Assembly (NCBI GenBank): GCA_041586735.1
Contig: JBFGZQ010000012.1
Location: forward strand, 48,549-112,548
Reading direction: 5' to 3'
Length of the DNA: 64,000 nucleotides
Source of the DNA: Motiliproteus sp041586735
Lineage (GTDB): Bacteria; Pseudomonadota; Gammaproteobacteria; Pseudomonadales; Balneatricaceae
The translations under genes and the position numbers were made by a program. The notes below the pieces were generated by a model that made no database searches, was not told where the DNA came from, and worked only from the letters and a program-made list of their open reading frames with translations. Numbering within the stretch: position 1 is the first letter of the stretch; each line of letters begins with the position of its first letter. This document shows, piece by piece, positions 35,180 through 43,955 of the stretch.

Positions 35180-36022
35180 ATGAGCACACAGAATCGATTG
35201 ATATGCCATTTTTTCCTGTTGCTGCTGACGTCCATGTCATGTGGGTTGGTTCAAGCAACAGAAGACACCCCCGCCCCAGCTCCCTTGGTCGTCGGTGTCG
35301 TACCGCAGCAAAGTGCGGTGAAGCTGGCGCGTGATTGGGCTCCTCTACTAAACATGCTATCCAAACGCTCGGGCTTAAATCTGGTTTTCGCCACCGCGCC
35401 GAATATTCCCGTGTTCGAACAAAGAGTCAGAGAGGGCGCCTACGATCTGGCTTACATGAACCCCTACCACTACACTGTGTTTCACAATTCAATGGGATAC
35501 ACTGCTTTGGTACGGGCTCAGGACTCTCAAATCGAAGGTATCTATGTGGTGCGCCGGGACTCACTGTTACAAACGCTTGAACAACTCTCTGGATTGGAAC
35601 TGGCCTATCCGGCACCGGCCGCATTTGCCGCCAGTATCGTCACGCAGGCCAATTTGGCAAAGGTTGGCGAGCTTGGACCCGCGGCCTATGTCCTTTCTCA
35701 TGATGCGGTGTATAGAGCTGTCGCGGCAAATCGTTATGCCGCCGGTGGGGGGATCATACGGACCTTCAACACCGCCGATCCTCAGGTACGTTCTCAGCTG
35801 CGGATTCTCTGGGTTTCGCCAGGCTACACGCCGCATCCGATCGCATCTCACCCGCGGGTTAGCCAAGCGCAGCGGCAGCGGCTGCTGCAAGCACTCACAG
35901 AGCTGGCTCTCGATTCCGAAGGTCGGGCGTTGCTGGAGCCTCTGGGTATCCAAGGTTTTGTCAGGGCCGAGGACAGCGATTGGGACGATGTGCGAGCATT
36001 GAAACTTCATCGACTGAACTAA
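35180..36022 (+). CDS. PhnD-like periplasmic binding protein, likely sensor
   Basis: A 280-residue periplasmic protein of the phosphate/phosphonate-binding PhnD group: after a signal peptide ending in VQA, the mature part starts PLVVGVVPQQSAVKLARDWA and has YDLAYMNPYHY, IEGIYVVRRDS, LELAYPAPAAFAASI and NRYAAGGG, all typical. No ABC permease or ATPase is nearby; the next gene, 47 bp on, is a membrane histidine kinase, so it most likely presents a ligand to that kinase. ATG 35180 is chosen; an upstream in-frame ATG (35108) has no signal-peptide logic. Confidence 0.82.
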   Translation: MSTQNRLICHFFLLLLTSMSCGLVQATEDTPAPAPLVVGVVPQQSAVKLARDWAPLLNMLSKRSGLNLVFATAPNIPVFEQRVREGAYDLAYMNPYHYTVFHNSMGYTALVRAQDSQIEGIYVVRRDSLLQTLEQLSGLELAYPAPAAFAASIVTQANLAKVGELGPAAYVLSHDAVYRAVAANRYAAGGGIIRTFNTADPQVRSQLRILWVSPGYTPHPIASHPRVSQAQRQRLLQALTELALDSEGRALLEPLGIQGFVRAEDSDWDDVRALKLHRLN

Positions 36023-36069
36023 TTATTCAGCACGGCTGGATCAGGGTTGAAATACGGCAGGAGGCGCAG

Positions 36070-39000
36070 ATGTCATTCAGACTTAAAACCGTCATTGGAA
36101 TCATACTGGTACAAGCCTGCGTGTTGATTCTGCTGGTATGGTTGGCACTTTATTATTTGAACAGCTGGAGCCTAGAAACGCTGAAACAGCGCGCCGATGA
36201 AACCAGTCAGCTGTTTGCAACACTGGCTAAGGACGCCGTGATATCAACCGATCTGGCCTCCCTGGAAGAGATGGTAAAACAGGTCAGCGCCCTCCCCGAA
36301 ATCGCCTACATCCGCATATCGGATCCCCGTGGGCTGCTGGCCAGCCACGGCGACGATGCCCACGGTGGCTCGGCTGTCGGCTTAGAAACAGCTTTTACTG
36401 ATGATGCGCTGTTGCGGAAAGCCGTTGCTGAAGTCCGTGAGGGTAGCTTTGTATTCGGACAGATTCAGATCGGCTACTACCGCGAGGGGATCCTCGAGCG
36501 CCTGCAAGAGGCTGGCGTTTGGCTGGTAATGATCGCACTGGCGGGGCTGTTGCTGTTGACGTTCGCCTCCTGGTGGTTGGGCTGGCACCTGACATCCCGA
36601 CTCGGGATCCTCCAGCGGCATGCCCTGGCCGTGGCATCGGGACAGGCCAGTGCCAGCTTGACCGTGCACGGTCAGGATGAACTAGCGGTCACCGCCCGGG
36701 CGTTCAATAGCATGCAGGAAGCGTTGCAGAGTAAGCAACGCAGTCTGCACGAACGCATGAACGACTTGCGTGAACTCAACGAACGGAACGCCCGCAGCGA
36801 ACTCTACCTGCGCACCGTGCTGGAATCAGCGTCCGATGGCATCATTACTATCGATTGTCGAGGCCATATCAGTCGTATCAATCCGGCGGGAGAACAGCTG
36901 TTCGGTTACAGCCAAGACGAACTGGTGGGACAGAATATCGGCGTGTTGATGCCTGAGCATGATCGTCAGCACCATGACCAATATATGAGTGCCTACCTTG
37001 AAGGCGGTGCACCGCGCATCATCGGCGTCGGCCGTGAGGTGATGGGGCTCAAGCAAGATGGCAGTCAGTTTCCTCTTGACCTGTCGGTATCGGAGATGAA
37101 CATCGAAGGGCAGCGCCACTTTGTCGGCCTGGTACGAGACTTGACCGCGAGCCGCGAGCTGCAAGCCGAAATCCGCCGTTCCGAGAAGATTAAGTCGATG
37201 ATCACCGATGCCAGTCTCGACGCACTGGTCACCATCGATATCGATGGCATCATTGTTGAGTACAATCGTTCTGCCGAGCTTCTGTTCGGTTGGTCCCGTG
37301 AGCAGATGCTCGGCGAGCTGATGGAGCACTACCTGATCCCCCCTGATCTGCGTGACGCTCATCGACAGGGAATGGATCGCTTTCGTGACAATGGGCAGGG
37401 ACCGTTGATTGGTGGTCGCGTGGAGATCGAAGCGATGTGTGCCGATGGCACGCGGATTCCGGTGGAGCTATCGCTGGTGGCAACCGAGATTGATGGCGTG
37501 CGCCTTGCTACGGCGTTCCTGAGGGATATACGCACGCGCAAGGAGGCGGAGCAGCAGCTCATTGATGCCAAAGAATCCGCCGAGTACGCCTCGCAGGCCA
37601 AATCCCGCTTTCTGTCCCATATGAGTCATGAGATCCGTTCACCGCTCAACGCGGTCCTGGCATCGGTCAATTTGATTGCGGAGCGGGTCACCGACAGTGA
37701 CCAGAAACGGCTGCTGGAGACGGCCCAATCCAGTGGTCAAACCCTGTTGGCGGTCGTCAATGAGGTGCTCGATTTCTCGCGTATAGAGGCGGGCTACCTG
37801 GAGATCAGCAACGCCGAGCAACCGATTGAGCCGGTGATCAACGAGGTGCTCAATGCAGCTCAGGCGCGCCTCGACAATTCGGCCCTTGATTTGATTTGTC
37901 ACGTGACCCCGGAAGCGTCCGGCCAGATACTGTTTGACCCGCTCAGATTACGCCAAGTGATCAATATCCTGGTCGACAATGCCATCAAATTTACCCACCA
38001 GGGCATTATCGCCGTTATCGCCGAACGGATTGAGCGGAGCGGCCAGTCGCACTTGAAAATCAGCGTCCGCGATACCGGCGTCGGTATACCTCAGGCGCAG
38101 CAGCTTGCCATCTTTGATGAGTTTGAGCAGGTCGATGCCACTCGCGATACCGGCTACGGCGGCACCGGACTAGGACTGACCATCGCCCGACGTCTGGTAG
38201 TGCTCATGGGAGGGCATATTACCGTGGACAGCGAGGTGGGGCAGGGTAGCTGCTTTCACTTCGCCCTGCCAACAGTATTCGGTGAATTCGACCTACCTAG
38301 ACTACAGCCTCTCGACCTGGAGTCGGTCTTGCTGGTGAGCGACAATAAAGCTCTACGGGCCCTGTTTGCGACCAAGCTGACCGCACTGGGCATCGCCTGC
38401 CATGACTTCGGCAGCTTGGAGGAGCAGCACCGGTGGCGTCAAGTCCAGGCAGTCAACACGGCTTCCAGTCGGCTGTTGATCGATGAGTCGGCATTGCTTG
38501 CCGAGCAGCCCGATCCTGCATGGCTACAACCCTGGCAGGGACGGATGGCTGTTCTCGGCCGAGTTCAATCGGATCGACCAACGGCACGGTTAGGTGCCCA
38601 GATGCTGACTAAGCCGTTGAGTTGCACGGCGCTGTTCCGCTTTTTGAGTGGTGAACTGCCCGTCGTACCCCAGCTAGCGGAGCAGGCCGTCTCATTGCCC
38701 GACAGACCGCGTGGCCGAGTATTGCTGGTGGAGGATGTTGCCGCCAATCGCCTGGTAGCGGGGGAGCTGTTGCGACGGCGAGGTTTTGCTGTAGAGGAGG
38801 CTGTTGATGGTGTCGATGCACTGGAAAAGGCGGCAGCGATGGCATTCGATGTCATCCTGATGGATGTTCGAATGCCACGAATGAACGGCATCGATGCCGT
38901 TCTGGAACTGCGTTCCGGTTCGGGACTCAACGCCCGCACGCCGGTGGTTGCTCTGACGGCGAATGCTGAGCCGACGGAGATCAATCGTTGCCGGGAGGCC

Positions 39001-39528
39001 GGGATGGATGCGTTTATCAGCAAGCCTTTCGATAGCCGACGCCTGCTTGACAAGGTCGACGGCTACTGTCGCAGTGTCACGTCCGCTGAACCAACACCTG
39101 TCTCCCCTGCAAAAACCGGGGTATCGGATTCGCAACCCCTGCTGGTTGATACCGTGCTCGAGCAGCTGATTCAGGACACCTCTGTAGAAATTATACCCCA
39201 GATGATAACGGTCTTTGTCGAGGAGCTGCGACAACGTGTTGAGCCGCTAAGACTGATGCCACGTCCACTGGACGCCCATGCGCTAGCGGAAACCGCCCAT
39301 GCGCTGAAAAGCAGTGCTGGCACCTTCGGCGCTGCCCGCTTGCACCTGTGCGCCGGTGAGCTGGAGCGGATCGGCCGCCAGCCCGCTGCGGCAGATGTGC
39401 TGGAGCGCGCAACGGGAGAACTTCTGGAAATACTGCAACTGACCCTGATGGTCTATCAGCAATTCGTTGACGATAATCGCGCGAATAGGTTGACCTCGGA
39501 TGAAGGCTACTCAAAGGAGTGCAAATGA
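36070..39528 (+). CDS. Hybrid histidine kinase (HAMP-PAS-PAS-HK-REC-Hpt)
   Basis: A 1152-residue membrane sensor. Order: TM1 (residues 8-32), periplasmic part of about 120 residues, TM2 (near 155-180), HAMP, two PAS domains (about 265-385 and 390-505), dimerisation domain with His near 520 (SHMSHEIRSPLN), ATPase domain (NILVDNAIKF, DTGVGIP, GGTGLGL), a degenerate receiver (about 770-890), a receiver with Asp near 931 (VILMDVRMPRMNG), and Hpt with His near 1077 (AHALKSSAGTFG). AGGAGG before ATG 36070 supports the start. It overlaps the regulator gene in ATGA. Confidence 0.92.
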   Translation: MSFRLKTVIGIILVQACVLILLVWLALYYLNSWSLETLKQRADETSQLFATLAKDAVISTDLASLEEMVKQVSALPEIAYIRISDPRGLLASHGDDAHGGSAVGLETAFTDDALLRKAVAEVREGSFVFGQIQIGYYREGILERLQEAGVWLVMIALAGLLLLTFASWWLGWHLTSRLGILQRHALAVASGQASASLTVHGQDELAVTARAFNSMQEALQSKQRSLHERMNDLRELNERNARSELYLRTVLESASDGIITIDCRGHISRINPAGEQLFGYSQDELVGQNIGVLMPEHDRQHHDQYMSAYLEGGAPRIIGVGREVMGLKQDGSQFPLDLSVSEMNIEGQRHFVGLVRDLTASRELQAEIRRSEKIKSMITDASLDALVTIDIDGIIVEYNRSAELLFGWSREQMLGELMEHYLIPPDLRDAHRQGMDRFRDNGQGPLIGGRVEIEAMCADGTRIPVELSLVATEIDGVRLATAFLRDIRTRKEAEQQLIDAKESAEYASQAKSRFLSHMSHEIRSPLNAVLASVNLIAERVTDSDQKRLLETAQSSGQTLLAVVNEVLDFSRIEAGYLEISNAEQPIEPVINEVLNAAQARLDNSALDLICHVTPEASGQILFDPLRLRQVINILVDNAIKFTHQGIIAVIAERIERSGQSHLKISVRDTGVGIPQAQQLAIFDEFEQVDATRDTGYGGTGLGLTIARRLVVLMGGHITVDSEVGQGSCFHFALPTVFGEFDLPRLQPLDLESVLLVSDNKALRALFATKLTALGIACHDFGSLEEQHRWRQVQAVNTASSRLLIDESALLAEQPDPAWLQPWQGRMAVLGRVQSDRPTARLGAQMLTKPLSCTALFRFLSGELPVVPQLAEQAVSLPDRPRGRVLLVEDVAANRLVAGELLRRRGFAVEEAVDGVDALEKAAAMAFDVILMDVRMPRMNGIDAVLELRSGSGLNARTPVVALTANAEPTEINRCREAGMDAFISKPFDSRRLLDKVDGYCRSVTSAEPTPVSPAKTGVSDSQPLLVDTVLEQLIQDTSVEIIPQMITVFVEELRQRVEPLRLMPRPLDAHALAETAHALKSSAGTFGAARLHLCAGELERIGRQPAAADVLERATGELLEILQLTLMVYQQFVDDNRANRLTSDEGYSKECK

Positions 39529-40967
39529 ATAAGGAACTGAACCCACTACATATTCTCCTGATAGAGGACAGCACCTCTACCGCGCAGGTGTATTGTAGTT
39601 ACCTCGAGTCGGATTATCAGGTCACCCTGGCCCATAGCGAGGCTGAGGCACGACAGTGCCTCGATATGCAAAATTTTGACCTGCTGCTGGTGGATGTGCG
39701 GCTACCGGACGGCTCAGGGCTCGATATTCTCAAGCAGCTACGGCATAAAGACCGGGTGACCCCGGTCATCATCATGACCTCGCATGGCTCGATCGATGCG
39801 GCCGTCGAGGCGATGCGTCTCGGTGCCAGTGACTTTCTAACCAAGCCGTTCGACCGTGCCCGCCTGCGGGTAACTCTCGCTAACGTATTGAAAGAAAGAC
39901 GTTTAAGCAGGATTGTTGATCAGTACGAAAAAAGCTGCAACCGTGATCATTTTTACCGCATGGTGGGCGCATCTCTGCCGATGCAGAGTGTCTATCATAT
40001 TATCGAGAGTGCGGCTGACAGCCGTGCCACGGTTTTTATCACCGGAGAGAGCGGCACCGGCAAGGAGCTCTGTGCCGAGGCGATCCATGCCCAGAGCAAC
40101 CGCGCCGACAAACCCTATGTGGCCCTGAACTGTGCCGCCATTCCCCGCGATCTTCTCGAGAGCGAAATATTCGGTCATATCAAGGGCGCTTTCACGGGTG
40201 CCAACAGCACGCGGGAGGGGGCCGCTTCGAGAGCTTCTGGAGGCACCCTGTTTCTTGATGAGATTGGTGAGATGCCCTTGGAACTGCAGAGTAAGCTACT
40301 GCGGTTTATCCAGTCCGGAACCTATACGCCGGTAGGCGGCAGCCAGGAGATCAAAGTCGATCTGCGCTTTATCTGTGCCACCAACCGCGATCCGCTGGAA
40401 GAGGTCCGCAAGGGCCGCTTCCGCGAAGATCTGTACTACCGCCTGCATGTAATCCCGGTGCCGATGCCCGCATTGCGGGAGCGGGGTCCGGACTGCCTGT
40501 TGATCGCACGAAAAATGCTGGCTGAGTACGCCGCCGATGAACAGCGAACCTTCACCGGCTTCTCCGCTGACGTAGAAGCGCTATTTCAGCGCTACCCTTG
40601 GCCTGGGAATGTCCGCGAGCTGAGTAATGTGGTGCGCAACATCGTCGTCCTGAATGATGCCGAGCAGGTCGAACTGTCGATGCTGCCCGCGCCGCTCGAT
40701 CAGCTCAGGACTGGATCCGGAGAGGCGGAGGCGCTACTCTCACCTTGCCCCCCCACGCCATCGTTCCAGATCCCACTCCGGCCGGACTGCGTCTCGATAG
40801 AGCCGCTCTGGCTGGAGGAGAAACGGGTCATCGAACGGGCTATTGAGCATTGCCAGGGCAACGTGCCGCGTGCTGCGGCCTTTCTCGAGGTCAGCCCCTC
40901 GACCATCTACCGCAAAAAGCAGCAGTGGGATAAAGCGGCTGACCTGGCTGCACTGGCCGAGGTTTGA
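39525..40967 (+). CDS. NtrC-family sigma-54-dependent response regulator
   Basis: A 480-residue activator, partner of the preceding kinase. Receiver domain with phospho-acceptor Asp57 (LLLVDVRLPDG) and Lys in TKPF; AAA+ domain from about 145 with Walker A (GESGTGKE), the sigma-54-contact loop GAFTGA at 221-226, Walker B (GGTLFLDEIGEMP) and RYPWPGNVREL; a FIS-type helix-turn-helix at the C-terminus (NVPRAAAFLEVSPSTIYRKK). The build resembles LuxO and related enhancer-binding proteins. AAAGGAG stands 5 bases before the ATG. The likely target is the sigma-54 promoter at 25842. Confidence 0.93.
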   Translation: MNKELNPLHILLIEDSTSTAQVYCSYLESDYQVTLAHSEAEARQCLDMQNFDLLLVDVRLPDGSGLDILKQLRHKDRVTPVIIMTSHGSIDAAVEAMRLGASDFLTKPFDRARLRVTLANVLKERRLSRIVDQYEKSCNRDHFYRMVGASLPMQSVYHIIESAADSRATVFITGESGTGKELCAEAIHAQSNRADKPYVALNCAAIPRDLLESEIFGHIKGAFTGANSTREGAASRASGGTLFLDEIGEMPLELQSKLLRFIQSGTYTPVGGSQEIKVDLRFICATNRDPLEEVRKGRFREDLYYRLHVIPVPMPALRERGPDCLLIARKMLAEYAADEQRTFTGFSADVEALFQRYPWPGNVRELSNVVRNIVVLNDAEQVELSMLPAPLDQLRTGSGEAEALLSPCPPTPSFQIPLRPDCVSIEPLWLEEKRVIERAIEHCQGNVPRAAAFLEVSPSTIYRKKQQWDKAADLAALAEV

Positions 40968-41026
40968 CCAGGGCTGCCGGCTCTTCCATGTATTCAGCCA
41001 CGCAAGTTGCTTTGCAGGTTGCAAAC

Positions 41027-41043
41027 AGTCTGCTAAGCAGACT
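41027..41043 (+). terminator. Small hairpin after the regulator gene
   Basis: AGTCTGC (41027-41033), loop TAA, GCAGACT (41037-41043), then CTTATATTTAC. A 7-bp perfect stem with a weak T-rich tail; a candidate terminator for the sensor-regulator operon. Confidence 0.4.
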
Positions 41044-41049
41044 CTTATA

Positions 41050-41069
41050 TTTACTAATTACATAGTAAA
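41050..41069. promoter_or_regulatory. Putative operator before the REC/EAL gene
   Basis: TTTACTA (41050-41056) and TAGTAAA (41063-41069) form a perfect 7-bp inverted repeat with a 6-base spacer. A -10-like GATAAT lies at 41078-41083, so the repeat covers the -35 area of a probable promoter for the gene starting at 41141. Binding protein unknown. Confidence 0.45.
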
Positions 41070-41140
41070 ATCAACTAGATAATATCTGGCGTAAAAATGG
41101 CATAGCAAAGGTTGTCTTAACCCAACAGCACTGACTGAGG

Positions 41141-43240
41141 ATGACCGAGATGCGGACCCGTCTACTGGAATATGCCCATAAAACGCCCCCTGCTTCGACC
41201 ACAGCACTGAACCTGTTGGTGGTAGATGATGATCATCTCCAACGAATGACGGCGCGTGAGGTGCTGACCCATGCTGGACATCGGGTCAGCGAGCAGGACT
41301 CCGGCGAGCTGGCGCTAGAGTGGCTGGAAACCTCAGGTTGTGATGCGGTGCTGCTTGATGCTTGTATGCCCGGTCTGAACGGTTTCGATACCTGCCGCCG
41401 GATCCGAGAGGAGCTGTGTTTATCGGGCCTGCCCGTGATTATTGCCACAGGACTGGAGGACGAGGGATCCATCGAAAAAGCCTTTGCCTCCGGTGCCTCG
41501 GACTACATCATCAAACCGATTAACTGGAAGCTACTGCATCACCGCCTGCACGCGCTGGTCGAAACGGAGCGGGTCGGGCGGCGGGTCAACGATATCCATG
41601 CGACCTCCCAATCGCTGCTTGAGGGGTCTCCCGACACCCTGCTTCGACTCGATTCGGAGGCTGTTATCACCGAATGCCGCGGTAGCGAAGGTCTTCCGCG
41701 CGCCATTGCGCCCTATTTTCGTGACGGATACCGCCTGTTCGACACATTACCGGAAGCTGCTGTTGACGCGGCACGCAACGCCTGGAACAGATTGTATCAA
41801 AACCATACTCGGCAGAGTTTTCTTATATCAGAGCGTAGCTCCGATGCGTCCTATTTTATCAAGGCATGGCTGCTACCCGGGCGCTCAGGTCAGGTGCTTT
41901 GCATTCTGCGTGATTACACCGAGCTGCATCTCGCAGAGCAAAGAATTCTTGACCTGTCTTGCTTTGACCCGATCACCGGTTTGGCCAATACTGAAAAAGT
42001 GACCGCTACTCTTGAGGCGAAAATCAGACAGCCCTCTGCTGCTAAACACAAGTCCGGTGTCATACGTTGTGTTATCGAGAATTACCGCACCTTGAGCCGG
42101 CGCCTAAGTCTTGATGGCATGCAACAACTGGCCATACAGCTGGCACAGCGTCTGTTACGGCCGCAGCAGGACAGCTGCGGCTGTCAAATCACGGTAGGTC
42201 GACTCTCGGACAACGAGTACGTATTGCTGGTTTTCGGTCTCAAGGATATGATCGAATTACATCAACTCGCCGTACAGCTGCATACCAGATTGAGCAGCGT
42301 TTACCCTGTCAATGACTGCAATCTGCTGCTGACCTTCAGCATCGGCCTGGCGACGACGGACGAGGTTGGCAAAAACGCGGGCCGGTTGCTGGATGCTGCC
42401 GCTTATGCCTGCAATGATGAAAGCACTGGTGTCGAAATCCGCTGCTACTCGGACCAGATACGTCGGGATGTGATGAAGCATAATGCTATGGAGCGTCTTC
42501 TACTCCGTGACATCGAAGCGGGCCGCCTGAGCATTCAGTATCAGCCGAAATATTCCCTCGATGGCCTCGCGTTGATGGGTATGGAAGCGCTGGTACGCTG
42601 GCAATCCGACGAGCTCGGATCTGTCTCTCCGGAACAGTTTATCCCCCTAGCAGAGAAGAGCGGTCTGATGCAACCGCTGACTGACTTGGTGATAGCGGCG
42701 GTGCTTGATCAAGCCCAGCAATGGCAGCAGCAAGGGTTTGCCTGCGTCCCTATCTCGATTAACGTTCCCGGACCTCAGCTTGCGCATCAAAGTTTTGTGA
42801 AGCAACTCAACGGTGCGATCGTCAAGCGTCATCTGTCGACAGGCTGGGTGGAATTAGAGGTAACAGAAAGTATCTTGATTACTTCCGACAGCTCGGCCAT
42901 TGCCAACCTTCGTGAATTCCAGAAGCTTGGTATACGGATCGCGATCGATGATTTCGGCACCGGCTACTCCTCCTTCAGTTACTTGAAGGAGCTGCCTGTA
43001 GAGGTGCTGAAGATCGACATGAGCTTCATCCACACCATCCATACCGATGACGCCGCCGCAGCCATTGTCAGGGCAATCATCACCGTTGGCCATGATCTGG
43101 GGCTAATAGTGGTGGCCGAAGGCGTCGAGCACCGGCAGCAACTGGAGCGATTGCGTGAACTTGGCTGCGACGCAGTACAAGGCTATTACACTGGACGCCC
43201 GCAACCTGCAGAGCAGATCATCTTAGCTCCCTCTAATTGA
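41141..43240 (+). CDS. REC / degenerate GGDEF / EAL cyclic-di-GMP protein
   Basis: A 699-residue regulator. An N-terminal receiver (LLVVDDD, acceptor Asp in VLLDACMPGLNG, Lys in IIKPI), a PAS-like linker, a GGDEF domain whose signature is changed to LSDNEY (so no cyclase activity expected), and an EAL domain with the catalytic set intact (MEALVRW, EVTES, DDFGTGYSS, KIDMSF, AEGVEH, QGYY). Phosphodiesterase activity on cyclic di-GMP is likely, controlled by phosphorylation. It lies 173 bp downstream of the regulator and might lower cyclic di-GMP to tune pilus or surface behaviour. ATG 41150 is an alternative start. Confidence 0.88.
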   Translation: MTEMRTRLLEYAHKTPPASTTALNLLVVDDDHLQRMTAREVLTHAGHRVSEQDSGELALEWLETSGCDAVLLDACMPGLNGFDTCRRIREELCLSGLPVIIATGLEDEGSIEKAFASGASDYIIKPINWKLLHHRLHALVETERVGRRVNDIHATSQSLLEGSPDTLLRLDSEAVITECRGSEGLPRAIAPYFRDGYRLFDTLPEAAVDAARNAWNRLYQNHTRQSFLISERSSDASYFIKAWLLPGRSGQVLCILRDYTELHLAEQRILDLSCFDPITGLANTEKVTATLEAKIRQPSAAKHKSGVIRCVIENYRTLSRRLSLDGMQQLAIQLAQRLLRPQQDSCGCQITVGRLSDNEYVLLVFGLKDMIELHQLAVQLHTRLSSVYPVNDCNLLLTFSIGLATTDEVGKNAGRLLDAAAYACNDESTGVEIRCYSDQIRRDVMKHNAMERLLLRDIEAGRLSIQYQPKYSLDGLALMGMEALVRWQSDELGSVSPEQFIPLAEKSGLMQPLTDLVIAAVLDQAQQWQQQGFACVPISINVPGPQLAHQSFVKQLNGAIVKRHLSTGWVELEVTESILITSDSSAIANLREFQKLGIRIAIDDFGTGYSSFSYLKELPVEVLKIDMSFIHTIHTDDAAAAIVRAIITVGHDLGLIVVAEGVEHRQQLERLRELGCDAVQGYYTGRPQPAEQIILAPSN

Positions 43241-43397
43241 GGGTTGTACAGCATAAAGCGATACGCCATCTCTTACGACAAGGGTAGCCATATCAAATTA
43301 TAAGGATCGAGCTATTGTGATGCCAGCAGACCACATGCTGCAACGCCGACTGCTACCGGTGGCTGTTTCGGTGGTCTAAAGTTAGATTCTAGATTGT

Positions 43398-43424
43398 GTT
43401 TCATCTGCGACTATAATCTGAAAC
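43398..43424 (+). promoter_or_regulatory. Perfect -10 element within an inverted repeat
   Basis: TATAAT at 43412-43417 is flanked by GTTTCA (43398-43403) and TGAAAC (43419-43424). No matching -35 was seen. It lies 92 bp before the DUF6524 gene and could be its promoter, with the repeat as an operator or activator site. The rest of the 268-bp gap after the EAL gene shows nothing clear. Confidence 0.4.
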
Positions 43425-43508
43425 AGCGTACGCTGCAGTGGTTGTCTGTGCGGGCCTATGACTCGGTTAACGTTCTGATTTTATATATATTTAAAGCAAG
43501 GAGATACT

Positions 43509-43925
43509 ATGGCGAATCGAGGCGACTTCACGTTAGGCAGTTTTGTGCTGCGCTATCTGTTTGCAATGCTACTGGTTTTTGTCACCTATAATCCCAGTGG
43601 TATGTCCTGGGTACATTGGCTCAATGCGGATGCCGCCATGGTCTACAAAGTAGGGCTGGGGGTGGTGTTGCTGATTGGTTTTATCGTTTACCTACGCGCA
43701 ACCTGGAACTCCTTGGGGCTGCTGGGCATGATTCTGACGTTGGGTTTTTTTGCGGTGCTGATCTGGCTGTTGATGGAGTGGGGGGTGCTGAGCCTGGCTA
43801 ACACCTCGGTGCTGGTTTGGGTGATTGAGTTGGTATTGAGTGGTGTGTTGGCGGTGGGGATGTCCTGGTCACACCTCCGTCGGAAAATGTCCGGCCAGTA
43901 CGATACCGATGAGATTGAGGGTTAG
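43509..43925 (+). CDS. DUF6524-family membrane protein
   Basis: A 138-residue membrane protein with four predicted helices, a basic short N-terminus and an acidic tail (YDTDEIEG). FVLRYLFAMLLVFVTYNPSG near the start is the recognisable family part. Function unknown. AAGGAG lies 6-7 bases before the ATG. It is followed after 30 bp by a GST gene and may be co-transcribed with it. Confidence 0.72.
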   Translation: MANRGDFTLGSFVLRYLFAMLLVFVTYNPSGMSWVHWLNADAAMVYKVGLGVVLLIGFIVYLRATWNSLGLLGMILTLGFFAVLIWLLMEWGVLSLANTSVLVWVIELVLSGVLAVGMSWSHLRRKMSGQYDTDEIEG

Positions 43926-43955
43926 CAGCCGTAAGCTGAGATACAGGAGGCGGAG

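Noticed and set aside
43394..43591. Small open frame before and into the DUF6524 gene
   Set aside because: It covers the promoter-like region and overlaps the real start in another frame; no ribosome site.
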